DNA from: Sphingomonas limnosediminicola
GTDB taxonomy: Bacteria > Pseudomonadota > Alphaproteobacteria > Sphingomonadales > Sphingomonadaceae
Reading direction: 5' to 3'
DNA length: 64,000 nucleotides
Assembly (NCBI RefSeq): GCF_039537965.1
Contig: NZ_BAABBM010000001.1
Location: 1,302,001 to 1,366,000, forward strand
The notes under the pieces are model-generated. The model ran no database searches and was not told the DNA's origin. It saw only the letters and a program-made list of their open reading frames with translations. Made by a program: the position numbers and the translations under genes. Shown here in pieces: positions 1 through 7,177 of the stretch. Numbering within the stretch: position 1 is the first letter of the stretch; each line of letters opens with the position of its first letter.

Positions 1-2
1 CT

Positions 3-131
3 GCATCCGTGCCGGCCCTTTGCTTCGCGTTGTTAAAGCAAGGCTTTTCGGGCGATGGCCAAGCGCTTACGCGGGCCCGCGACCTCTGCAACCGAAGCGG
101 GATCGACCACGAATTCGGAGTGTGGACCTGA
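3..131 (+). CDS. C-terminal end of an unknown gene cut by the window edge
   Basis: One plus-strand frame is open from the first bases and stops with TGA at 129-131. Its translation ends in a plausible globular tail with LLKQGFSGDGQAL and DHEFGVWT, while the other plus frames read as Arg/Pro-rich shadow or stop early. It converges on the next minus-strand gene with a 5-bp gap. No family can be recognised from about 42 residues, and whether it is a real gene end is uncertain. Confidence 0.35.
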   Translation, partial: ASVPALCFALLKQGFSGDGQALTRARDLCNRSGIDHEFGVWT

Positions 132-136
132 CGCCG

Positions 137-556
137 TTAAGCGAGCGAACCGGCGTAGCGATAACCGTTGCCTGAGAACTTGAAATCAGCGGGGAGGTCG
201 CGACCGAGGTAACGGGCGGTCACGTCGCTCGCAGCCGGCCGGCCGGTGAAGCCTAGCCGGCCAGGCATCGGCCTATCGTAGTCCGGAAAATTATCGTGGG
301 TGGCCCGCTTCCATTCGGTTGGCTCAAAAACGCCGATCACGCGCCGGTTTTTCGTTGCGAGCACGTATTCAACCTTTGCCGCGCGAGCGGGTGCAAGTCG
401 CCATGCGTACCTGGCTGCGTCGTAAGCGCTCGAGCGGGGGAATGTCTGGTTCACGCTGACCACGAGCAGAGCGTCTGAGCTATTCAGGTCGATCACGCCA
501 ACATCTTCGTCACGCCCTTCCAAGTCAGTCCTCGCTGCGACCTTTGCGTCCGTCAT
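137..556 (-). CDS. Uncharacterised small protein of a family often found in accessory DNA
   Basis: About 139 residues from an ATG at 556; a GTG at 592 would add 12 residues. The core reads LLVVSVNQTF, then AYDAARYAWRL, then VEYVLATKNRRVIGVFEP, then GRLGFTGRPA, ending FSGNGYRYAG. This order (SVN..., YDATR.aW, a strand with the pattern YVLA..., a W or H position, F.G.. and a YLG.. segment) matches small uncharacterised proteins I have seen near restriction, phage and plasmid genes. No catalytic motif is evident and I do not assign a function. Neighbours are an unknown gene end and an exported nuclease, so the context is accessory rather than housekeeping. Confidence 0.6.
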   Translation of the reverse strand: MTDAKVAARTDLEGRDEDVGVIDLNSSDALLVVSVNQTFPRSSAYDAARYAWRLAPARAAKVEYVLATKNRRVIGVFEPTEWKRATHDNFPDYDRPMPGRLGFTGRPAASDVTARYLGRDLPADFKFSGNGYRYAGSLA

Positions 557-734
557 AGAAAGTTGTCGGGGTTCTGGACAACTCTCCGGCACGTACTGGT
601 ATTACCCCAGCTAGAGGCGATCCTCAGGGCGGACTTGCTCAGCGGAGCCTCGCCGGGCACCCCAGCTCATCATAGATCGGGCCAATGCACGGTGCGGCAG
701 TTGATTTGTCGACCGGACCTTCAATCCCTCCCAG

Positions 735-1202
735 CTAGCACCACGGATGGCGCGAGCCGTCCCAAGCCCTGGCCAGGCCTTCCGCGACGAGGGTGCTGCC
801 GACGCTCTCCCCGTTCACATCGACGATCCTGAGTTTGCGGCCGTAACGGTCAGTATCCCGATCGACCGCTTCCAAGGTGACGGCCCCACTGTTCAGCAAT
901 TGCTGCAGCCGGAGCGTCGCTCGGTCACCAAGCTCCTTCTCGCTCGAGCAGCGCGGGTCGTGCGTCTCCGGGGCATCGATGTCGGCGATGCGGATCTTCA
1001 CCCCCTCGACCCAGACCGTGTCGCCATCGACCACGCAATTATAGCCACCGCCAATGAAACACATGGAGAAATGTGTGCGAACACCACCGGTGCCCCTGGC
1101 CTCTGCCCCGCCTGAGGGAAGTGCAACCCAACCCAGCCCATAGGCAGCGCCGAGCAGTGCTGCGCCGCCCCACACGGAAGCAAACACCGTCCAACTCTTC
1201 AT
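735..1202 (-). CDS. Exported staphylococcal-nuclease-like (SNase/thermonuclease) protein
   Basis: A 155-residue protein with an N-terminal hydrophobic segment (ASVWGGAALLGAAYGLGWVA) followed by an SNase OB-fold. The hallmarks are VVDGDTVWVEGVKIRIADID, APETHDPRC, a helix with LGDRATLRLQQLL, and DRYGRKLRIV with the catalytic-type Arg and Tyr context. The family cleaves DNA or RNA near the membrane or outside the cytoplasm with Ca2+. The start at 1202 (MKSWTVF) is preferred because its ATG overlaps the stop of the upstream small membrane gene as ATGA; the longer reading adds a non-homologous leader. Such nucleases are common on plasmids and islands. Activity is inferred from motifs only. Confidence 0.85.
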   Translation of the reverse strand: MKSWTVFASVWGGAALLGAAYGLGWVALPSGGAEARGTGGVRTHFSMCFIGGGYNCVVDGDTVWVEGVKIRIADIDAPETHDPRCSSEKELGDRATLRLQQLLNSGAVTLEAVDRDTDRYGRKLRIVDVNGESVGSTLVAEGLARAWDGSRHPWC

Positions 1203-1327
1203 GCAGCGGCCGGCTTCCAGCCCCGAGTGGCGGCCCAAAGCAAAATCGCCGCCCAGCCGACTGGCAGGACTGCCGTAGCCATCAAGACCGCCGCAGTGAT
1301 GGGAATGTGCGCCTTTGGATCACGCAT
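1199..1327 (-). CDS. Small single-pass membrane protein coupled to the nuclease gene
   Basis: A 42-residue reading frame starting MRDPKAHIPITAAVLMAT, with one strong transmembrane segment and a short basic tail. Its stop overlaps the start codon of the SNase gene (ATGA), which suggests translational coupling. A longer start at 1471 is possible but its added 48 residues look non-coding. The function is unknown. It could be a membrane anchor or partner of the nuclease, but this is inference from position only. Confidence 0.45.
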   Translation of the reverse strand: MRDPKAHIPITAAVLMATAVLPVGWAAILLWAATRGWKPAAA

Positions 1328-1473
1328 ACAGTAAATCCATTTCCAATGGTGGCGTGCGCCGAGTTCGCACACTCCCCCTGTTCTTCGGCACGCTGTTTCA
1401 GGTGTGTGGCGGGCGAAACCCAAGGGCGCAAGCTTGGCCCGCTTGTCGTTACAAAAGTGACAAAATGTCATGA

Positions 1474-2433
1474 GTGGCTAATCAAAGCTGCGTGTTGCGT
1501 CACCCGGCCAAGCTGATTGGATGGATTGGAAATCGCGTCGAATCAGGCCGTGTCGCTTTCTGCTGCTGGAAAGAGGAACGCGAAGCTTGGCGGGCGCAGA
1601 AAGCAGCAGCGCGAGAGCAGTTTGATACGACGGAGCTGGAACGGGAAGTTGAGTCGCTGCGCACTCGTCTGGACGCCGAAGTCGAGCGGCTCTTCGACGA
1701 TCCGATAAAACAAGCCGAAGAACGCTTCCAGGAATTATGGCGTGACGGCCTGGAGCTTCATCGCAGGATTGAGTTGTTCTCCAGGGATTTCTGGGGGGAG
1801 AGAAACCAGGCGCTTGAACGCCTCCGACCGATCGTCCGCGAGATTAAGGAGACAAAAGCTGAGCTGGCGGAAGCTTATGAGAGGCACGCGGACGCCGTGG
1901 CATACATTCGACACTGGCTTGCGCGTTCAAGATCTCGCATTCCCATATACGGTAAAGCTGGCCGGCCGGTCCCATCGCACTGGCTACTTGGCATGAGCCA
2001 AGCGAAGTTCGAGCGCGCGAAATATCGTCGAGACAAGGCGGGTCACGAAATCGGGCAGCTGAAGTCTGCGCTTGCGAGACTGCAGTTAGACAAACGGTCT
2101 TGGCAGAGAGTGCTCGATGAAATCAAAGGCCACGCACAAGAGTTACGGGAGCTCCGTGAGACGCGGCAGTTTCCCAATGTGCTGCGCGAACAGGTGGAGG
2201 ACTTGGAACGTCAGTCTGAGCGACTGACTGAGTTTGTTGCTCGCGCATCACGGGGGCGTGAAAGCTACATAAAGCAGTCATCACTCACGCGCGAAATCGA
2301 GAAAGTCGTGAGCCAGATTGAGCGCATGAAGCGCGCGCGTCGATCATTTTTGGAAAGCTTTAAAGCCCCAAGTGCGAAAGCCGACAGGAGAGCCGCTTAC
2401 TTGCGGCAATATGCGGAGCGCCGCGTTTCATAA
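1474..2433 (+). CDS. Long coiled-coil protein of unknown function
   Basis: A 319-residue charged protein, apparently starting with GTG at 1474; no good ribosome-binding site is visible, so the start is uncertain. Most of the chain is heptad-like: ELEREVESLRTRLDAEVERL, then ERLRPIVREIKETKAELAEA, and a C-terminal stretch with LREQVEDLERQSERLTEF. A short central region (RSRSRIPIYGKAGRPVPSHW) breaks the coiled coil. There is no signal peptide, membrane helix or enzyme motif. It lies divergent to the SNase pair and ends where the repeat-rich block begins. Elongated coiled-coil proteins of this type occur in plasmid, phage and defence regions, but I see no basis for a specific role. Confidence 0.7.
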   Translation: MANQSCVLRHPAKLIGWIGNRVESGRVAFCCWKEEREAWRAQKAAAREQFDTTELEREVESLRTRLDAEVERLFDDPIKQAEERFQELWRDGLELHRRIELFSRDFWGERNQALERLRPIVREIKETKAELAEAYERHADAVAYIRHWLARSRSRIPIYGKAGRPVPSHWLLGMSQAKFERAKYRRDKAGHEIGQLKSALARLQLDKRSWQRVLDEIKGHAQELRELRETRQFPNVLREQVEDLERQSERLTEFVARASRGRESYIKQSSLTREIEKVVSQIERMKRARRSFLESFKAPSAKADRRAAYLRQYAERRVS

Positions 2434-2470
2434 TATAAGTGCGTCCGTCGTCCGAGCCCGGCTTATAGGC

Positions 2471-2500
2471 TCTGGATTGCTACTCCTACAGGACTCACAC
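2471..2500 (+). other. Possible degenerate attachment core resembling the tRNA-Glu 3' end
   Basis: Around 2483-2496 the bases ACTCCTACAGGACTC resemble the T-arm/acceptor region of the tRNA-Glu gene at 14209-14225 (ACCCCTACGGGACTC), differing at two positions of 15. A nearby CTCTGG at 2470-2475 also has a counterpart next to the tRNA CCA end. When an element inserts at a tRNA 3' end, the displaced original end is free to decay at the far boundary, so a degraded copy is expected. The match is short and could be chance. Confidence 0.3.
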
Positions 2501-2597
2501 AGCACCTCCCAAGACATTCGATCGGAACGAAATTCATAACGGGGAGGCTTAGGGCCAACTGCAACCTCTCCTGTAGCTGTCTAACCTGCGTGAGACG

Positions 2598-2626
2598 GCA
2601 TGGGACTGCATGGAACGGCATGGGAT
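2598..2626 (+). repeat. Three direct GCATGGGAC-type repeats spaced 10 bp apart
   Basis: GCATGGGAC (2598-2606), GCATGGAAC (2608-2616) and GCATGGGAT (2618-2626) follow one another one helical turn apart. The same unit recurs inverted at 3091-3117 and in direct orientation beside the integrase and tRNA at 14103-14121 and 14177-14185. Helically phased short repeats near both ends of an integrated element are typical of recombinase arm-binding sites, which is my inference here. Confidence 0.6.
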
Positions 2627-2740
2627 TCTGACGACCGCAAAATGCATTCTTTGTGCCTGTGAGAGCTGTGCAAGACCGTTCCTGAGTGCTTTCCAAGCAG
2701 ACGATTGAATGACGCTCGATGCCGACCAGCCGGTAAATCG

Positions 2741-3064
2741 TCACAGGCCCCTTTACCTGTGACGGTCGTCACAGGCCGCCTGTGACGCCTATTTCCGCGT
2801 CTTTTCAGTGGCTTATATATGATCGTCACAGGATCACAGGTGTTTCCTTGTATAACTTTCCGTAGCAGGGGTGATTCCGCACGTTTCTCGCGCAGTGGCG
2901 CTCAACCATTGCATCGCCGTCAGGCTCTGCTCCTGAATTTATATAGTTCTCTAGGGAAACACCTGTGATCCTGTGACGATTGCCCTTTTTGCGGCAGATT
3001 TCTGGGGAAAATGACCGTCACAGGTCACCGTCACAGGTGCGTCACAGGTATGGAGCCTGTGACG
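2741..3064. repeat. Iteron-like array of about ten CGTCACAGG units in both orientations
   Basis: TCACAGG or its reverse complement CCTGTGA occurs at 2741, 2756, 2769, 2779, 2826, 2834, 2963, 2970, 3018, 3031, 3042 and 3056 (start of each match); most copies extend to CGTCACAGG or CCTGTGACG. Copies occur head-to-head, as direct pairs (3016-3048) and inside the inverted repeat below. This density in a gene-free stretch suggests a multimeric protein-binding region such as a replication origin, a regulatory array or an excision complex. It is not a CRISPR array, because spacing is irregular and the unit is 9 bp. Confidence 0.65.
2822..2980. repeat. Perfect 26-bp inverted repeat enclosing a 107-bp spacer
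   Basis: The left arm is 2822-2847 and the right arm 2955-2980; they are exact reverse complements over 26 bp. Each arm contains two of the CGTCACAGG-type units followed by TGTTTCC. The enclosed 107 bp (2848-2954) has no convincing open reading frame and is AT-richer at both edges. It could be a small non-autonomous mobile element, an origin or a paired operator. No flanking target duplication is evident, so transposition is not supported. Confidence 0.7.
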
Positions 3065-3090
3065 GTGCCGCGATCGGCAAAATGCGACCG

Positions 3091-3117
3091 TCCATAGGCG
3101 TCCCATGCCGTCCCAGC
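3091..3117 (-). repeat. Inverted cluster of GCATGGGAC-type repeats
   Basis: Read on the minus strand, the block carries GGCATGGGAC (3100-3109), flanked at 10-bp steps by a GCTGGGAC and a GCCTATGGA variant. It is the inverted counterpart of the 2598-2626 cluster, so the CGTCACAGG array is bracketed by convergent clusters of the same unit. Recombinase arm sites or a partition/replication site are the likeliest explanations. Confidence 0.5.
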
Positions 3118-3322
3118 GCACTATGTCCTAATAGACTTTTTGAAAACGCTCGATTCCAAGGGCTCAGCGCCTCCCGCTTGAAGTAAAAGCCGGAGAAAGG
3201 ACCCGTTTTCATTGAATGGTTGCTTTCATTTTTATATTTTGATTTGTGTTTTCAGACGCGAGACTTCTTGACTCTGCTTCTGAATAAATCAATCGTGTTG
3301 ACTTACTTCGGGAGTAGTGAAA

Positions 3323-3484
3323 ATGGTAACAGTTATCATTCTGCTAGTCGTATTAAGCGCAGTGTCCTGCCTTTCAACGACGCCGGAAAGCCGCGCTGAA
3401 GCGCGCGCAAAGATGGCCCGCTGGAATCCACTGTTTGCCAGCATCCTCTTTCTTGAATTGGCATTTATCTTTTGGCCGCGCTGA
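3323..3484 (+). CDS. 53-residue protein with two predicted membrane segments
   Basis: ATG at 3323 follows a GGGAG ribosome-binding site 8 bp upstream and an AT-rich stretch (about 3200-3300) that looks like a promoter region. The product starts MVTVIILLVVLSAVSC, has a short charged linker (PESRAEARAKMARW), and ends in a second hydrophobic segment FASILFLELAFIFW. A GC-rich hairpin followed by TTTT lies just after the stop. Small two-segment membrane peptides on mobile elements can be toxins, holin-like proteins or regulators, but nothing here identifies which. The reading frame is short, so it may not be expressed. Confidence 0.4.
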   Translation: MVTVIILLVVLSAVSCLSTTPESRAEARAKMARWNPLFASILFLELAFIFWPR

Positions 3485-3514
3485 ACCGCCGCGCTGAACC
3501 GCGGCGACGGTTTT
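3484..3514 (+). terminator. Candidate rho-independent terminator after the 53-residue gene
   Basis: AACCGCCGCG at 3484-3494 can pair with CGCGGCGACGGTT at 3499-3512 with a one-base bulge, and TTTT follows. It immediately follows the stop of the small membrane-protein gene and precedes the sigma-like gene, so it would insulate the two. Confidence 0.4.
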
Positions 3515-3567
3515 AGCTACCGCATGGTTCCGGTCGCATTTGTCATAACGGAGCGCGCATAGCCGTT

Positions 3568-4425
3568 GTGCCCATCGGGCTTTCCGGTAGGCTTCATGGC
3601 GTGGGTGATAGGGAAGCTTCTGCTGTCTCACTTCCGTTGAGGATGCTCACCCGTCGTAGGGCCGACGGAAGCCTGTACACGCGCCGGATTGCCACCGATG
3701 CCAAGTTGATCCAGCTGGCGAGCGTAAGCAGGACTGACACTCTCGCCAGGCTGTCCAAGCACGATCGAAATCATTCCGACTACTTGCCATCGGAGTGCCT
3801 CGTCTATCTCTTGCGGGCGGCAGTCGGCGATGACGACCTTCGCTGGTTCAATGCTATCTGCTCGGCACTGATGGCGCGTTGCGCACTCAATCTGCGATGG
3901 GCGGTGAATGCTGGAGTCCTGCGGGACTCAGAAGGGGTTCGCGAGGACATTCTCAGCGAGTTCACGCTCAAGATCAGCGAGGCACTTCATGAAGATCCCG
4001 AGCAGCTGGACGTCTTCGAAGTGGCCTTCGATCTTGCGTTCGCAGCACTGCGAACGGATCGAATACGATCGGAGGCCTTGCGCCAACGAAGGCAATCGAC
4101 CTTCAATCCACAGCCGACGGATGCAGACGACGATCCGGACCGGTGGATACTGGCGCTGGCATCCGACGACGGATCCGACGTCGTCGGGCTTTACGGCGCG
4201 GAGTATGAAATTTTCCGGAAATCGGTTCTCGCTGCGATTAACCGACTGCCCGCCGCTGAGCAGGAGGCGATCTCCCTTCGCCTTCAAGGCTGGCAGATTT
4301 CATCCGAGGAGGCTGATATGAACTCGATCGCCAAGCACTGCGGCGTAGACGAGAGAACCGTGCGGAACCGCATTAGAAGCGGCGTGAAGCGCTTGATTGA
4401 ACTCACGCAGGCAGAGCGGCCATGA
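3568..4425 (+). CDS. Sigma-70-family (ECF-like) sigma factor homologue
   Basis: Up to 285 residues from a GTG at 3568; an internal ATG at 3643 (MLTRRRADGSLYT) is also plausible and the start is unresolved. The C-terminal third looks like sigma region 4: AINRLPAAEQEAISLRLQGW, then a helix-turn-helix NSIAKHCGVDERTVRNRIRS followed by GVKRL. The middle (LSEFTLKISEAL, VFEVAFDLAFAALRTDRI) fits the helical region 2 of ECF-like factors but is divergent. Its stop overlaps the next gene (ATGA), so the two are translationally coupled. It likely controls transcription within the island, perhaps of the ubiquitin-like operon starting 150 bp further on. That role is inferred from order. Confidence 0.7.
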   Translation: MPIGLSGRLHGVGDREASAVSLPLRMLTRRRADGSLYTRRIATDAKLIQLASVSRTDTLARLSKHDRNHSDYLPSECLVYLLRAAVGDDDLRWFNAICSALMARCALNLRWAVNAGVLRDSEGVREDILSEFTLKISEALHEDPEQLDVFEVAFDLAFAALRTDRIRSEALRQRRQSTFNPQPTDADDDPDRWILALASDDGSDVVGLYGAEYEIFRKSVLAAINRLPAAEQEAISLRLQGWQISSEEADMNSIAKHCGVDERTVRNRIRSGVKRLIELTQAERP

Positions 4426-5033
4426 CCCAGCGGAGCATCGAGGCTCCTCCTCTGGAAGATGTCCTTCTAGATTTCGCCACGTCGGAGGATCCGCTTCCGG
4501 CAAGGCTCGATCGCTTCGTGACGTTGTTTCCGTCCTACGAGCATGAAATCCGGGCACTCGCCTCTGAAGTCTCGCAACTTGAACGGACACCGATGCCAGC
4601 AAGGCTGCAGCCCGAAGAAGCTGTCATGGCCGCGACCCATGGGGAGCTCCTGGCCGCTTCGTTCAGTCGAGTTCGCGCGGAAGCCGGCACTGATGTCCTT
4701 GCCGCCGTCAGCGCTCCGGAACTCAGAAAGCTGGCGAAGAAGATCGATCTGCCTGTGCAGCTGCTTGAAAAGCTCAAGCAACGGCTGATCGACGTAACGA
4801 CGATTCCCAGCGGGTTTGTTGCCTGGCTGGCTGAGTGCATGAACGTCGCCGAGGCGGACCTTGCGTTCAGCCTACGACAGCCCGCACCCGCTGGCGTTTC
4901 GCCACACTTCCGTCTCGATGGAGCGTCGGGCGATACCCCGCAATCATTCAAGGACGCACTGGCGACGTCTGCGCTCAGCGACGATCAACGCGCCAGGATG
5001 GAAGGATTTCTGTCAGGCTCGGCGGCGGACTAG
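4422..5033 (+). CDS. Uncharacterised companion of the sigma-like protein
   Basis: A 203-residue protein whose ATG overlaps the sigma gene's stop. The N-terminal part (DVLLDFATSEDPLPARLDRF then PSYEHEIRALASEVSQLE) is helical and acidic. A central stretch (LRKLAKKIDLPVQLLEKLKQ then IPSGFVAWLAECMNV) resembles a small helical DNA- or protein-binding bundle. The tail is Ser/Ala-rich and disordered-looking. No membrane segment or HxxxCxxC zinc-type anti-sigma motif is present. The strict overlap with a sigma-like gene makes an anti-sigma or co-regulator role possible. A regulatory protein with no sigma link is equally possible. Confidence 0.7.
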   Translation: MTQRSIEAPPLEDVLLDFATSEDPLPARLDRFVTLFPSYEHEIRALASEVSQLERTPMPARLQPEEAVMAATHGELLAASFSRVRAEAGTDVLAAVSAPELRKLAKKIDLPVQLLEKLKQRLIDVTTIPSGFVAWLAECMNVAEADLAFSLRQPAPAGVSPHFRLDGASGDTPQSFKDALATSALSDDQRARMEGFLSGSAAD

Positions 5034-5178
5034 CGTGCTTATCGGCTTGCCGGATTAGTCCCGAAAGATTTTTTCTCGAGCCTTTTCCGGTCGACCACCT
5101 CAGCTCCGATTAGCTGATTGTTGGAGGGAAATCGGGATCGCCGATGCCTCTCCGCATCAAGCGACGGAGTTCAATATC

Positions 5179-5451
5179 ATGAGCAATTCGGACAACGGAC
5201 ACGGCGGCCAGGACAATAAGTTCGAGGTCACCGTCTCGTTCAACGGCATCAACAAGCCGCTCGAGGTCAACAAGAACCAAGCGGTTCAGTCGGTCATACC
5301 CCGCGCCTTGGAGCTCTTCCATCAGAGCGGAGATACTGTCGGCCTGTTTCTGGGCGGCACAGAGCTGCAGCCGCACAACAGCGTCGAAGACTCGGGCATC
5401 ACGCCAGGTGCTGTCCTCATCCTCCGGCCGCGCCAGGTCCGGGGCGGCTAA
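5179..5451 (+). CDS. Ubiquitin-like beta-grasp protein with C-terminal Gly-Gly
   Basis: A 90-residue protein beginning with a short flexible acidic/Asn-rich head, then a beta-grasp pattern: FEVTVSFNGINKPLEV (strand-turn-strand), the central helix VQSVIPRALELFHQSG, then GLFLGGTELQPHNSVEDSGI and the final strand AVLILRPRQVRGG. It ends exactly in Gly-Gly, the tail that E1 enzymes adenylate in ubiquitin-like systems, so it appears mature without processing. A GGAG ribosome-binding site precedes ATG 5179. The stop overlaps the JAMM gene (TAATG) and an E1-like gene follows. Together these support a conjugation- or thiolation-type ubiquitin-like modifier. The target and the chemistry are unknown. 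Confidence 0.85.
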   Translation: MSNSDNGHGGQDNKFEVTVSFNGINKPLEVNKNQAVQSVIPRALELFHQSGDTVGLFLGGTELQPHNSVEDSGITPGAVLILRPRQVRGG

Positions 5452-5891
5452 TGCGGTACCAGCTCGCAGCGTCGCTGCTCGAGGAGACGTTCACGCACTT
5501 CCGTCGCTGCGGTGCTGGGGTGCGGGAATGTCAGGCACTGTGGGTGGGCCCATGGGCTCACCCACATCTGATCACCGAGGTAGTCCACCCGCGGCATAGT
5601 GCATCGGCGGCTGGCTTCCAGCTCGATGATGCCTGGCTGAGCGATTTCTGGACCCGGCTCGCGAAGGAAGAGGTCGGGATCCGGGTGCAGTGCCACACCC
5701 ATCCCGGTGCCGCGTATCACAGCGCTGTCGATGATGCGTTTCCGGTCATCACCACGCCCGGCTTCCTTAGCCTGGTGATCCCGCGTTTTGGCTTGGGTCC
5801 GGTTGGATTCGAGCGGGCATTCCTGGCTCAGATCGATGAGGCAGGTCACTGGGACGAAGTGGCGATCGCCGAATTCCTGGAGATTGTGTGA
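5451..5891 (+). CDS. JAMM/MPN-domain metallopeptidase (deubiquitinase-like)
   Basis: A 146-residue single-domain protein with a complete JAMM motif: CHTHPGAAYHSAVDD gives His82, His84, Ser91 and Asp94 in the HxH-x7-SxxD spacing, with Glu26 as the likely catalytic acid. The family uses zinc to cleave isopeptide or peptide bonds after a ubiquitin-like Gly-Gly. The gene overlaps both neighbours by one or a few bases. Because the partner modifier already ends in Gly-Gly, deconjugation seems likelier than maturation. It resembles the Cap3/BilD role in CBASS and Bil systems, but sequence assignment to either is not possible here. Confidence 0.9.
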   Translation: MRYQLAASLLEETFTHFRRCGAGVRECQALWVGPWAHPHLITEVVHPRHSASAAGFQLDDAWLSDFWTRLAKEEVGIRVQCHTHPGAAYHSAVDDAFPVITTPGFLSLVIPRFGLGPVGFERAFLAQIDEAGHWDEVAIAEFLEIV

Positions 5892-7177
5892 TGCAAGCTG
5901 CTCTCGATCGTACTCTGCTTTTGATGCGAACGGACCTGCTGGATGAGGTCTCAGCAGAGGAACTGCTTTGCGCCTTAACCGAAACCTCCGTCGTTCTGTC
6001 GGCGAGCGAAGATGTTTTGTTGAGCCATTCGGGCCAGACGGCCTTCGTGACGGCCGCGCTGTTGCTGGCCCGGTCCGGGCATTGTGTTCGCCTGGACGCT
6101 CCAAACGTCGACATCATCGGAAATCAGCCCCCCCTTCGTCGCGACCGGCTGATTGATGGCCTGCTGGAAGTTGGCGCGGATCTCCTGCCCGGCTGCTCCT
6201 TCACGACCGGAATGTCGGATCGGTCGGCCGACCTCGTCGTCTGTATTGGCCAACATTCAAGCAAAGCCGAAGCGGCCGATCGAATCTTTGTGACTGCCGA
6301 TGATTGGTCGGCACAAATCAGCGGCGGGGAAGAGCTTGCGTGGAACGGGGGGGAATGGCCCCTGGGCGCATTCGCCGCGGCTGCTCTGATCGCCGGCGAG
6401 GTCTTCAAAGTCAGCATGCGTCGCCTGCGCGATCACGCGAAGAACGCTCCATTGTTCGAGGACCTGTACGCACCAGCTCGGTCAGCGTGTGTCCGCCTCG
6501 CGCCCGCTGAAACGCCGCACGCCACGAGCCTTGATGCGATTGACCTGATCAGTGGCGGCGCAATCGGCAACTCGTTCCTCTACACGTTGCTTCGGCTGCC
6601 ACGTTGTTCCGCCGAAATCCGTGTAATGGACGACGATGAAAGCGCGCTAAGCAACCTCAACCGGAACGCACTGCTGCGACGTTCGCGGATCGACATCCCG
6701 AAGGTCGAAGACTTGGCCAGCTTCGCCGTCGACAGGATCGCAATCAAGCCATTGGTGCATCGCTACGGCGGTGAAGAGGATCCGGATCTCGCCGACACCG
6801 TGATCGTGGGCGTCGACCACATCCCCTCGCGCTGGTCAGCTCAGCGTTCACGACCAACCTGGCTCGGCGTTGGGGCAACGGAGGGCTTCTCGGTGCAGGT
6901 TTCGCACCATCGCCCAGGACAGGCCTGCGCTCAGTGCCTTCACCCCGAGGACGCCCCGATCGATGGACCCATTCCAACGGTTGCATTCGTCTCCTTCTGG
7001 GCGGGTTTGCTGCTGGCGGCCGACCTCATCCGGAAGACCGCTGGAACGCTGCCCTCAGATAACGAGCAGCAGGTCTTCCTGCCGGCGCTTCGCCCTGAGT
7101 CTTGGGACTACGCGCACTCGCCAATCAATCCGCGCGCGGGTTGTCCAAACTGCGCCGAGTTGGGGGTCGTGTCATGA
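5891..7177 (+). CDS. E1-like ThiF-fold adenylating enzyme, apparently with tandem E1 halves
   Basis: A 428-residue protein (GTG at 5888 is an alternative start one codon earlier). The C-terminal half, from about residue 215, has the E1/ThiF nucleotide site: ISGGAIGNSF, then VMDDDESALSNLNRN, then PKVEDL. It also carries two CxxC pairs, CAQC at about 346-349 and CPNC at about 418-421, likely a structural zinc site. The N-terminal half repeats the outline in degenerate form: VLLSHSGQTAFVTAALLLAR then VRLDAPNVDIIGNQP, with later WPLGAFAAAALIAGEVFK. That resembles an inactive adenylation half, as in eukaryotic E1 heterodimers. No clear catalytic cysteine loop and no fused E2 is visible. Expected reaction: ATP-dependent activation of the Gly-Gly protein from the same operon. 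Confidence 0.87.
   Translation: MQAALDRTLLLMRTDLLDEVSAEELLCALTETSVVLSASEDVLLSHSGQTAFVTAALLLARSGHCVRLDAPNVDIIGNQPPLRRDRLIDGLLEVGADLLPGCSFTTGMSDRSADLVVCIGQHSSKAEAADRIFVTADDWSAQISGGEELAWNGGEWPLGAFAAAALIAGEVFKVSMRRLRDHAKNAPLFEDLYAPARSACVRLAPAETPHATSLDAIDLISGGAIGNSFLYTLLRLPRCSAEIRVMDDDESALSNLNRNALLRRSRIDIPKVEDLASFAVDRIAIKPLVHRYGGEEDPDLADTVIVGVDHIPSRWSAQRSRPTWLGVGATEGFSVQVSHHRPGQACAQCLHPEDAPIDGPIPTVAFVSFWAGLLLAADLIRKTAGTLPSDNEQQVFLPALRPESWDYAHSPINPRAGCPNCAELGVVS

Noticed and set aside
2741..3064. Possible CRISPR array in the repeat block
   Set aside because: The unit is 9 bp, spacing is irregular and orientation alternates; no spacers of constant length and no cas genes are present.
5179..5451. 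ThiS/MoaD-type sulfur carrier instead of a ubiquitin-like modifier
   Set aside because: Not excluded, but the neighbouring JAMM peptidase and C25 protease, with no thiamine or molybdopterin genes, favour a modifier role. Kept as an alternative.
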